64,000 nt of DNA from Candidatus Desulforudis audaxviator MP104C. GTDB lineage: Bacteria; Bacillota; Desulfotomaculia; Desulfotomaculales; Desulforudaceae. The notes under the pieces were generated by a model. It was given only the letters and a program-made list of their open reading frames with translations, was not told where the DNA came from and did not search any database. Positions 16,495 to 23,754 of this stretch are shown here, piece by piece. The stretch lies in contig NC_010424.1 of assembly GCF_000018425.1 (NCBI RefSeq), positions 806,001 through 870,000 of the forward strand, given 5' to 3'. Within the stretch, counting starts at the first letter, position 1. Each line of letters starts with the position of its first letter. The position numbers and the translations under genes were made by a program.

Positions 16495-18597
16495 GTGGCG
16501 AATCAACCGAAAATCGGGATCTACCTCTACCCGGGGCAGGAGCCCGATGCCCTGGACTGGAAGACGCTGGCGGGGGCGTTACGTGTCCACCCGGCCCGAC
16601 CCATTATCCGTGAAATGCAGGGCCATGCCTTGGGAGCGGGCCTGAAGGAACTTCGGGTGCAACTGCGCGAGGACGTGGTGAACCGGGTGATCGTAGCCGC
16701 GAGTTGCTCGGTGGGCCTGATCGAGCCTACTCTGCATAAGGCGCTCCGGGCCGAGGGAGTTGATCCGAATTTGGCCCAGGTGGTCGATCTCTCGCTCTGT
16801 ACCGGGGGCGGTGCCGAGGCAGCCACTAAACGGGCCCGGATCCTTTTGGAAATGGCGCTGGCGAAAGCGGTGAGGCTGGAGCCCAAGGTCACGGCCGCCG
16901 TCACGGGTTATGATACGGTACTGGTGGTGGGTGGCGGCATCGCGGGCCTAACCGCCGCCCATGAACTAGCTGCCGCCGGCTACCGGGTGGTGATCGTGGA
17001 ACGCCGGCCCTTCCTGGGTGGCAAGGTGGTCCAACTCCACCGGTATTATCCCCACAGTTGTGATCCGGTGTGCGGTGTCAGCTACCTGTTAGAGACCCTG
17101 CGGGAGAATGACCGGGTGACCATCGAGACGGCGGCGGAAGTGGCGGGGGTCACCGGCTTCCCGGGTCGGTTTGAAGCTTTGGTAAGACGGTCCGGTACCG
17201 AATCCCGGGATGTGGTCTACACGGTAGGTGCGGTGATCATCGCCACCGGGTGGGAGGGCTTTGACGCCGGCCAAATCAAGGAGTTTGGTTACGGGAAGTA
17301 CCCGAACGTGGTCACGGCCATGGACTTGGAGAGGCTGGCGTCACCGTCGGGGCCCACCGGGGGCCGCCTGGTACGGCCGTCGGATGAACGCCCGGTGAAA
17401 CGGGTGGCCTTTATCCAGTGTGCCGGAAGCCGCAGTGAGCGGTACTTGTCCTACTGTTCGCAGATCTGCTGCACGGTGACCATCAAACAGTTGTCCTACA
17501 TCCGCGAGGCTTATCCCGAGGCGGAAATTACGGTCTTTTATATCGATCTTCGGGTGCTGGGTAAGTACGAGGACTTGTACCGCCAGGCTCTGGCAGATGG
17601 CGTGCGCTTTGTGCGCGGGATGCCGGCGCGGATTGAGGAAAATTCCAAGACCCGTGACCTAGTGGTGCGGGCGGCGGACAGCCTTTCGGGACGGCAACTG
17701 GCGCAAACCGTTGATCTCGTGGTGCTGGCCACGGGAATGGTTCCAAACCGGCAACTGGAATGGCTATCCGGGTTCGAAGCGCCGGACTTAACGCACAACA
17801 CCCACGAACAGTGCTTCCCTGGCATCACGGCTCGGCCTGGCGTTTATCTGGCGGGAGCCTGTGAGGAGCCCATGGACGTAACCCAATCGGTACGCAGTTC
17901 CCTAAGCGCCGCCATGCGGTGCGTCAAGTTCCTCCGGGAGAAGCTGGATGTGGCAGGCCTGGTGCCGATGGTGGATGATACCAAGTGCGACAGGTGCGGG
18001 CGCTGCGTAAGTGAGTGTCCCACAGGGGCTATGCGTTTCATCACGGAAGGAAAACCGCCGGTTCCGGATCCGCTTTCCTGCCGGCACTGCGGCATCTGTC
18101 AGGGCGGTTGTCCGCTGCAGTGTGTGGCTCTACCCTCCTATTGTTTTCAGGGGGTGGCGGATATGATCCAGGCGGTGGAATTCGACTTGCTTACGAAGGA
18201 TGACCCGGCGATCCTGCTTTTCCTGTGCCGGCACGATGCTTACCCGGCCTACGAGGCAGCTTGCGCGGCGGGTACGGTACCGCCAAATGTCATTCCGGTG
18301 CGGGTACCCTGTGCCGGAACCGTGAACGCGGCTTGGGTGGCGGACGCCCTGATGCATGGCTTTGACGGCATCGCGGTGGCGGGTTGCCCCCGGGAGGAGT
18401 GCCACGCCGGTACGGGATTCAGTTTGGCCAAGGAGCGCCTGGCCAGCGCCGGGGAAACCCTGTATCGTATGATGATCGAACCGGAGCGGGTGGCCGCACT
18501 GCCGGTGGGTATCAGGGATGCCGCTCAACTGGCGGCTAAGCTGTGGGCTTTTTCCGCCCAACTCAAGGGTATGGGAGCCAATCCGCTTCGAGTCTAG
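16495..18597 (+). CDS. QmoB/HdrA-like flavoprotein with ferredoxin and MvhD domains
   Basis: A 700-residue electron-transfer protein. Domains in order: a short alpha/beta N-terminus, an FAD domain (VLVVGGGIAGLTAAHELA, about residue 143), the HdrA block QCAGSRSERYLSYCSQICC (about 307), two [4Fe-4S] motifs (CDRCGRCVSECP about 498; CRHCGICQGGCP about 530), and an MvhD-like domain (about 570-645; FLCRHDAYP, VPCAGTV, GCPREECH). HdrA plus MvhD is the layout of QmoB, which links quinones or Hdr partners to APS reductase and may bifurcate electrons. GTG at 16495 has AGAGGGA upstream; an in-frame ATG at 16477 is the alternative. No QmoA is present. By context it serves the AprAB-like pair. Confidence 0.84.
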   Translation: MANQPKIGIYLYPGQEPDALDWKTLAGALRVHPARPIIREMQGHALGAGLKELRVQLREDVVNRVIVAASCSVGLIEPTLHKALRAEGVDPNLAQVVDLSLCTGGGAEAATKRARILLEMALAKAVRLEPKVTAAVTGYDTVLVVGGGIAGLTAAHELAAAGYRVVIVERRPFLGGKVVQLHRYYPHSCDPVCGVSYLLETLRENDRVTIETAAEVAGVTGFPGRFEALVRRSGTESRDVVYTVGAVIIATGWEGFDAGQIKEFGYGKYPNVVTAMDLERLASPSGPTGGRLVRPSDERPVKRVAFIQCAGSRSERYLSYCSQICCTVTIKQLSYIREAYPEAEITVFYIDLRVLGKYEDLYRQALADGVRFVRGMPARIEENSKTRDLVVRAADSLSGRQLAQTVDLVVLATGMVPNRQLEWLSGFEAPDLTHNTHEQCFPGITARPGVYLAGACEEPMDVTQSVRSSLSAAMRCVKFLREKLDVAGLVPMVDDTKCDRCGRCVSECPTGAMRFITEGKPPVPDPLSCRHCGICQGGCPLQCVALPSYCFQGVADMIQAVEFDLLTKDDPAILLFLCRHDAYPAYEAACAAGTVPPNVIPVRVPCAGTVNAAWVADALMHGFDGIAVAGCPREECHAGTGFSLAKERLASAGETLYRMMIEPERVAALPVGIRDAAQLAAKLWAFSAQLKGMGANPLRV

Positions 18598-18600
18598 GAG

Positions 18601-19002
18601 ATGGTGGTGAGTCGTGTGCATGTGCTGACGGCGAAAAATTTGTGGTCTAGGGATCTGGCCGCTTATGCCGGTATGAATCGGTGTCACCAGTGTGGGGTGT
18701 GTACCGCCGTCTGTCCGCACGGGCGGGCTATGGACCAGCCGCCGGCACGTATGGTGCGCCTGCTGCAACTGGGTTTGGTCGACGATGTATTAAATACCGA
18801 GGGGATATGGCGGTGTGTCGCCTGCGGTCAATGTACAGACGTCTGTCCGGTACGTGTGGATGTACGCGGGGTGATCGGGTTCCTGGGACGCTTATGGTTC
18901 TGGAAAAACATACTTTGCGCCGGGCAGAGCCTCGGATCCGAGTTCCCCGACCTGCTCGCCTATCTTGGGGTGAAGCATGACGTGGCAGAAGCCTACCGCT
19001 AG
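18601..19002 (+). CDS. HdrC-like iron-sulfur protein
   Basis: A 133-residue protein with two [4Fe-4S] binding motifs, CHQCGVCTAVCP (about residue 28) and CVACGQCTDVCP (about 72), in the arrangement of heterodisulfide reductase subunit C and of the soluble part of QmoC. HdrC normally works with HdrB, whose CCG domains are absent here; the gene after it is an IS1182 insertion, so a lost HdrB cannot be excluded. It is three bases downstream of the QmoB-like gene and surely co-transcribed. ATG at 18601 is one option; GTG at 18607 has better spacing from the AGGAG site. Confidence 0.82.
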   Translation: MVVSRVHVLTAKNLWSRDLAAYAGMNRCHQCGVCTAVCPHGRAMDQPPARMVRLLQLGLVDDVLNTEGIWRCVACGQCTDVCPVRVDVRGVIGFLGRLWFWKNILCAGQSLGSEFPDLLAYLGVKHDVAEAYR

Positions 19003-19024
19003 CAGCCTGTGTTCTGAATGCTAA

Positions 19025-20655
19025 TGGACCTGTTGCCAAACTCCCGAAAAATCACGGATAAAGAGAGGATTTTGAGCTCAGCATGTAGAATTAATCCATG
19101 AAAACCAGTACATGGTGTGATAACAATGATGGGATATAAACAGCCACAAGGCAAGCTGTTCTACCAGTTTAGCCTGGATGAGCGCGTCCCGCTCAACCAC
19201 TTCTTGAGAGAGGTTGTTAAAACCGTCGATTTCAGCTTTATTTACAGTCTTACACGCCCCTTCTATAGTCACACAGGTACCCCTTCAGTAGATCCGGTCG
19301 TGGTTTTCAAGATGGCACTGCTCGGTTACTTCTACGGAATCACCAGTGAACGTCAGCTGGCTGAAGAGTGCAAGCTGAACCTCGCGTTTATGTGGTTCTT
19401 AGGTTATGACATAGATGAGCTTCCTCCCGACCACAGCATCCTTTCCAAGGCCCGGAAACGTTATGGGAGAGAGGTCTACGAACAGTTCTTCCGCCACGTG
19501 GTCCAGCTTTGTCAGAAAGCAGGCTTGATAGAGGGTAACAAAGTTTTTCTCGACGCCACATTGGTCAGGGCCAACGCTTCTCTGGATTCCCTGGTGAGTC
19601 GCGAGCTTCATCGGCAGCTTGATCAGACGCCAAAAGAATACTTGAACCGGGTGTGGGAGGAAAACCCTTTGAACGAAAAAGATGCGCCTGAGGATACAAA
19701 AGGTGTTACGGCTCTTACCGGATCCAGTGCCCAGCCACCAGAAGACACTCCTGGCCAACCTCCAACCAATAGGCTAAAGCGGACCAACGAGAAGTGGGTG
19801 AGTCGGACTGATCCCGACGCTTCTCTCATAACTCGCCACGACCACCGCGGACTATTCCTCGCACATAAAGTACACATCTGCGTGGACGAAGGACAAGCGC
19901 GCATAGTCACGGCTGTCGAAACCACGCCGGGTGGCACTGCCGAATGCCACGTGCTTCCTGACCTCATCGGAAAACATACTTGGAACACCCGCTTACGGCC
20001 AAACGAGGTGGTAGCAGACCGAGCTTACGGCACCAGAAAGGTTTACCGGTTTCTCCGGCAAAACGGCATCCTGCCTAGCATACCCAGCAGAAAGCCTTGG
20101 AAGAAGCGGCGCAAACTAGCAGCCGGGTTTCGTTACGATAGGGAACGTGATGTCTACGTCTGCCCCAAAGGGAAACTTCTCTATCGCCAGAACAAGGACA
20201 GGCCCGATGGTTCCCAGGTCTATCGGGTGCACCGGCTGGCCTGTAAGAACTGTGAAAACCAAGGGGTACTATGCCGGGCCAAACGGCCCTCGATAATTCG
20301 CAACCACGATACTAAGCTTCTGGCTTGGGTTGAGGAACACCTCAATACTAAGATCGCCAACAAAAGCCTACGCGCGCGTAAGCAGTGGCCCGAGACAGTA
20401 TTCGCCGAAATGAAGGGTCCCCGAGGACTAGACCAGGCAAGACTACGAGGTACAAATGGCGTACAGGTTCAAGCCCTGCTTGCCCTGATGGCCCACAATA
20501 TCAGGCAACTGGAAAGGGCAATCAGTAAGAGGAGCAAGCCAGCCCAGGCGATGGGAATCCCGGGAATGATACCTTTTGGTAATTCCTCACATAAATACCT
20601 GGACCTTCGTTGGTTTGATTTTGATTATAAAATAAGGGGTTTGGCAACAGGTCCA
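19025..20655 (+). mobile_element. IS1182-family insertion sequence
   Basis: The ends are a 17-bp inverted repeat, TGGACCTGTTGCCAAAC at 19025 and its complement ending at 20655. One transposase gene lies between. No target duplication is evident. It inserted 22 bases after the HdrC-like gene and may block any further operon genes. Confidence 0.85.
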
Positions 20656-20850
20656 CAACCGAAAACTGAGCCATTTTCTGTGGATAACTGTGAAACGTGG
20701 AACCTTGGTTTACACGTTAACATCACCTCCTGCGGAATTATGCTGAACACCGCCGTGGCTATTGTCCATCTTGTCCGGCTGCCGTCAAGGGCAAGGGCTT
20801 TCGCCTCCGCTGCGCGGCCCCTTGACTGCTGCCGGACGGCGATGGCCTGA
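19117..20850 (+). CDS. IS1182-family transposase, reading out of the element
   Basis: A DDE transposase with the IS1182 N-terminal domain (DPVVVFKMALLGYFYGITSERQ, DELPPDHSILSKARKR) and the DDE_Tnp_1 core: VFLDATLVRANAS, then a variable insert, HKVHICVDE, VVADRAYGTRKVYRFL (second Asp), and the C-terminal QWPETVFAEMKGPRGLDQARLRG with the Glu. Oddly there is no stop codon before the right terminal repeat, so the frame runs through it and about 65 codons into flanking DNA, including a hairpin repeat. The last residues are therefore not native, and a frameshift near the end is likely; activity is uncertain. Confidence 0.85.
   Translation: MITMMGYKQPQGKLFYQFSLDERVPLNHFLREVVKTVDFSFIYSLTRPFYSHTGTPSVDPVVVFKMALLGYFYGITSERQLAEECKLNLAFMWFLGYDIDELPPDHSILSKARKRYGREVYEQFFRHVVQLCQKAGLIEGNKVFLDATLVRANASLDSLVSRELHRQLDQTPKEYLNRVWEENPLNEKDAPEDTKGVTALTGSSAQPPEDTPGQPPTNRLKRTNEKWVSRTDPDASLITRHDHRGLFLAHKVHICVDEGQARIVTAVETTPGGTAECHVLPDLIGKHTWNTRLRPNEVVADRAYGTRKVYRFLRQNGILPSIPSRKPWKKRRKLAAGFRYDRERDVYVCPKGKLLYRQNKDRPDGSQVYRVHRLACKNCENQGVLCRAKRPSIIRNHDTKLLAWVEEHLNTKIANKSLRARKQWPETVFAEMKGPRGLDQARLRGTNGVQVQALLALMAHNIRQLERAISKRSKPAQAMGIPGMIPFGNSSHKYLDLRWFDFDYKIRGLATGPQPKTEPFSVDNCETWNLGLHVNITSCGIMLNTAVAIVHLVRLPSRARAFASAARPLDCCRTAMA
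20773..20837. repeat. Second hairpin with a GTCAAGGG/CCCTTGAC core
   Basis: Outer arms GTCCGGC and GCCGGAC enclose inner arms GTCAAGGG and CCCTTGAC, with one or two mismatches and a loop of about 24 bases. The layout matches the hairpin at 10643-10737, sharing only the core. It lies between the IS1182 element and the next gene. Confidence 0.6.
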
Positions 20851-20970
20851 GTATTTAAGTTTCTTCTGGTTCACAAGCCAACCCTTTGGAGGGAGATCCA
20901 AGGCGTGATCTCCGCGGCTGACGCCATAAAGGCCCGCAGGTTGTGGCGTTGAGAAGTTCTCATAATGTCT

Positions 20971-21053
20971 CTTATGCGAACAAAACGGGCGGAAAAGTTC
21001 GCCAAAGAAGCAGGGAACCGGTTCGCTAAGGGCGAATTTTTTGTTCGCATAAG
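20971..21053. repeat. Nested 15-bp inverted repeat upstream of the GIY-YIG gene
   Basis: CTTATGCGAACAAAA (20971-20985) is perfectly repeated in inverse at 21039-21053, and inside it TTCGCC (20998-21003) pairs with GGCGAA (21031-21036). The outer arms are A+T-rich at the inner ends; there is no clear terminator T-run beyond them. Such nested repeats occur at recombinase sites, small non-autonomous elements and large operators; a tyrosine recombinase gene lies 1.6 kb away. Between 20656 and this repeat I see no gene. Confidence 0.7.
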
Positions 21054-21073
21054 TTAAAAGGGGGAAACCAAGT

Positions 21074-21658
21074 ATAACGAGTGAAGCAACGATAATCGAA
21101 GTCACATGGGAGGGGCCTTATGCTTGGCCAGGATTTGAGAGCGCGAACAACTTGCGCTCCATTCCCAACATACCTGGGGTTTATCTTCAAACGTTTGAAT
21201 ATCAAGGTGGGTATCTGATATACGCTGCTGGAATCACGCGCCGATCAGTTTCCACACGCTTTAAAGACCATACCCGGAAATACATGAATGGCGAATATAA
21301 CGTTTTGGATATCGATGCAGCACAGCAAGGAGTCCGAAAAGAGGTATGGCACGGGTGGTGGTATAGGCGCGCGAATCGAAAGGAATTTGAAGAACGAAAG
21401 TCGATAATTGTTGAGGCTGTACGCAAACAACTTGCGGGATTTCGAATCTTTGTCGCTGATGTAGGAACTCAACCTCGAATCCTTGAACGCATTGAGGCGT
21501 CAGTAATGCGCCATCTATATCAACAACCATCACCAGTCTGTGACATTCCAGATAAAGGTATGTATCTAGTACCCCGTTGGGATTCGGAGAATCCAATTGT
21601 CGTCAAGAGTAATTGTGTAGCCGTTCTTCATGGGCTTCCTGCTTTTCTTGAAATATAG
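21074..21658 (+). CDS. GIY-YIG nuclease-like protein
   Basis: A protein of about 194 residues with a GIY-YIG-type motif pair: PGVY, then GGYLIYAAGITRRSVSTRFKDH, giving the GxY...YxxG(I/A)T...R...H pattern of the family's catalytic Tyr, Arg and His. GIY-YIG domains cut DNA in repair, restriction and homing enzymes. The frame is open upstream of the first TTG (21152), and that extension (EVTWEGPYAWPGFESANNL) looks like real protein. It contains no ATG, GTG or TTG; an ATA at 21074 stands 9 bases after AGGGGG, so a rare start codon or a lost start is possible. No partner gene is obvious. Confidence 0.6.
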   Translation: MTSEATIIEVTWEGPYAWPGFESANNLRSIPNIPGVYLQTFEYQGGYLIYAAGITRRSVSTRFKDHTRKYMNGEYNVLDIDAAQQGVRKEVWHGWWYRRANRKEFEERKSIIVEAVRKQLAGFRIFVADVGTQPRILERIEASVMRHLYQQPSPVCDIPDKGMYLVPRWDSENPIVVKSNCVAVLHGLPAFLEI

Positions 21659-21684
21659 CTGTGTGTGTAACGGAGGAGCGTACC

Positions 21685-22668
21685 ATGCCTGAAAAATTTC
21701 TTTACAAACAACATTACGACCTGACCACGGCCCGGGCCGTTCAAAGGGCCATTGCGGCCGGGGCGGCGCCGGTGGATTCAAGGACTCTGGCCGATCTGAG
21801 CGGGCGGAGACATTCCGGCCAGACAGTCAGGGCGCACCTGGTATCAATTTGTGCCCTGCTGCTTTTATTTGTCGCAGCGCTGGCCGGCTGCGGAGCCGAG
21901 ACGTCCCCTCCCGCGGAAAAACCGGCGGCGCAGAGCGAAGAAGCGGCTGTTTCCCCGGCGGCGGAGAGCGCGCCTTCCGGCGAGCCCGCGCCCGCTGAGC
22001 CTGCAAAAGCTGCGCCCCAAAAACCCGCGGCCCAGCCGGAAGACCTTAATGAGAGCGCGGTTAAAACGCTGCCCGCCCGCGTGACCGGGGTGGTCGACGG
22101 GGACACGGTCCACGTCCGCCTGGAAAGCGGAAAGGATGAGAAGGTCCGCTTCATCGGCGTGGACACCCCGGAGAGCACCCGCGAGGTGGAGCCTTACGGG
22201 AAGGAGACCGCGGCCCACACGAAAAAGCGGCTGGAGGGCAAAACCGTCTACCTGGAGCTGGACGCAAGCGAACGTGACAAATATGGCCGCCTCCTGGCCT
22301 ACGTCTGGCTTTCCCCGCCGGAAGACGGCGGCGAGGCGGAAGTGCGGGCGAAGATGTTCAACGCCAAGCTGCTGCTCGCCGGTTTCGCCCAGGTGATGAC
22401 CGTGCCGCCGAACGTGAAGTACGCGGACCTCTTCGTACAGTTTCAGCGGGAGGCGCGGGAGAACGGCCGGGGACTGTGGGGAGCCGCTCCGCAGGAGCCG
22501 GAGGCGAAGGGCGCCTTCGTGGGCAGCGTCAGAAGCAACAAATACCATTATCCCGACTGCCGCTGGGCGGGGCGGATAAGTCCTGCGAACGAGATTTGGT
22601 TTAATTCCGCCGCCGACGCCAGGGCGCAGGGGTACGAACCCTGCGGCGTGTGCAGGCCTCCCGGTTAG
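21685..22668 (+). CDS. Thermonuclease-like (SNase) lipoprotein with C-terminal metal-binding domain
   Basis: A 327-residue protein. A basic segment of about 45 residues comes first, then a hydrophobic stretch ending in the lipobox LAGC, an Ala/Pro-rich linker, the staphylococcal-nuclease fold (about residues 125-260) with VTGVVDGDTVHVRL, IGVDTPES and the ERDKYGRLLAYVW block that hold the catalytic Arg/Glu/Asp set, and an Ada-like tail with YHYPDC and CGVC likely to bind a metal. Such enzymes degrade DNA and RNA at the cell surface. The lipobox is unusually far from the N-terminus, suggesting added N-terminal sequence or a start further in. The ATG has CGGAGGAG upstream. It is 16 bases before a recombinase gene. 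Confidence 0.87.
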   Translation: MPEKFLYKQHYDLTTARAVQRAIAAGAAPVDSRTLADLSGRRHSGQTVRAHLVSICALLLLFVAALAGCGAETSPPAEKPAAQSEEAAVSPAAESAPSGEPAPAEPAKAAPQKPAAQPEDLNESAVKTLPARVTGVVDGDTVHVRLESGKDEKVRFIGVDTPESTREVEPYGKETAAHTKKRLEGKTVYLELDASERDKYGRLLAYVWLSPPEDGGEAEVRAKMFNAKLLLAGFAQVMTVPPNVKYADLFVQFQREARENGRGLWGAAPQEPEAKGAFVGSVRSNKYHYPDCRWAGRISPANEIWFNSAADARAQGYEPCGVCRPPG

Positions 22669-22684
22669 AAAGGAACGACCGCTG

Positions 22685-23536
22685 TTGAACGGTTTTTTGG
22701 ACCATCTCAAGGCCCGCGGCCTTTCTGTTCAAACGGTCGGGACCTACGCGGCCGCCGTGCGGGCCTTCGCGAAGTGGTGGGAAGGGACCGGCGGAGAAGC
22801 TTTCGACCCCGCTTCGGTCTCCTCGCTGGACGTGGCCGACTACCGCCGGCACCTTTTGAACAAAAACCGCAAGCCGGCCACGGTCAACCTGCACCTGGAC
22901 GCCCTGTCGTCGTTCTTCTCCTGGGCCGTATCCACAGGGCTGGCTCTAATCGACCCGACGGAAGGCGTCAGGAGAGTCCCCGGGCAGAAAAGCTCCCCCA
23001 GGTGGCTTACCAGGCGTGAGCTTGGGGCCCTGGTGCGGGCGGTTCAGAAGCACGGCGCTTCCAGGGACCGGGCGCTCGTAGCGCTCCTTCTGCACGCCGG
23101 CCTGCGGGTATCCGAGGCGGTGAGCCTGAAGGTGCAGGACGCGGTGATCCGGGAGCGTTCGGGGCACGTTGCCGTCCGCCGCGGCAAGGGCGAGAAGTAC
23201 CGGGAGGTGCCCTTAAACGCCACGGCCAGGAAGATGATCCAGGAGTGGCTTGACGGTCACCCCGGCGGGGAATACCTCTTTCCCGGCAGAAACGGCGGCC
23301 CCATGACCCCCAGGGCGGTTCAGAAGCGTTTGAAGGAACTTGCCCGGCTGGCCGGCGTGGAGGTCACCCCGCACAAGCTCCGGCACACCTTCTGCAAGAT
23401 GCTGGTGGACGCGGGGGAGAGCCTGGACCGGGTGGCCGTGCTGGCCGGACATGCCAACCTGAACACCACGGCCAGGTATACCCGGCCGGGAGTGCAGGAT
23501 TTGGAAAGGGCCGTGGAGAAGTTGGCGTGGGAATGA
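22685..23536 (+). CDS. Tyrosine recombinase (XerC/XerD-like integrase)
   Basis: A 283-residue site-specific recombinase with an N-terminal SAM-like DNA-binding domain (about 1-85) and a catalytic domain carrying the complete set: Arg in AGLRVSEAV, Lys in GKGEKYREVPL, HKLRH, and GHANLNTTARY with the nucleophilic Tyr. Enzymes of this kind resolve dimers or integrate mobile elements. TTG start with AAAGGAACG upstream. It follows the thermonuclease gene by 16 bases and overlaps a tiny frame at its stop (ATGA). It is too divergent in context to be the chromosomal dif recombinase; a mobile-element role is likely. Confidence 0.88.
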   Translation: MNGFLDHLKARGLSVQTVGTYAAAVRAFAKWWEGTGGEAFDPASVSSLDVADYRRHLLNKNRKPATVNLHLDALSSFFSWAVSTGLALIDPTEGVRRVPGQKSSPRWLTRRELGALVRAVQKHGASRDRALVALLLHAGLRVSEAVSLKVQDAVIRERSGHVAVRRGKGEKYREVPLNATARKMIQEWLDGHPGGEYLFPGRNGGPMTPRAVQKRLKELARLAGVEVTPHKLRHTFCKMLVDAGESLDRVAVLAGHANLNTTARYTRPGVQDLERAVEKLAWE

Positions 23537-23649
23537 AGTTTGGCAAGACAGGAACGTTCGATATGGCGGATTACTGGGAGTGGAAGTTTAACACGGAAAA
23601 ACAGGGCAAGGATGTGAGTAATGCCAATACTCAAGTAAATGCGGCTTAA
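23533..23649 (+). CDS. Small 38-residue protein overlapping the recombinase stop
   Basis: An ATG overlapping the recombinase stop codon (ATGA) opens a 38-codon frame, MKFGKTGTFDMADYWEWKF to NTQVNAA. Such overlap usually means translational coupling. The peptide is polar with an aromatic patch (YWEWKF) and has no recognised family. It may be real or chance; only its position supports it. Confidence 0.4.
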   Translation: MKFGKTGTFDMADYWEWKFNTEKQGKDVSNANTQVNAA

Positions 23650-23754
23650 AACGGGGTGATCTTATCTGCCAGAGGGAATTTACACCAGGATTCGGACTTG
23701 ACCCGATTGTTGTGCGGTACGTATGCAGGTCCAACCGCTAACGTTTACTTCCGA

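Noticed and set aside
19000-19024. Target duplication for the IS1182 element
   Set aside because: I compared bases on both sides of the terminal repeats (left ...GAATGCTAA, right CAACCGAAA...) and found no convincing direct repeat.
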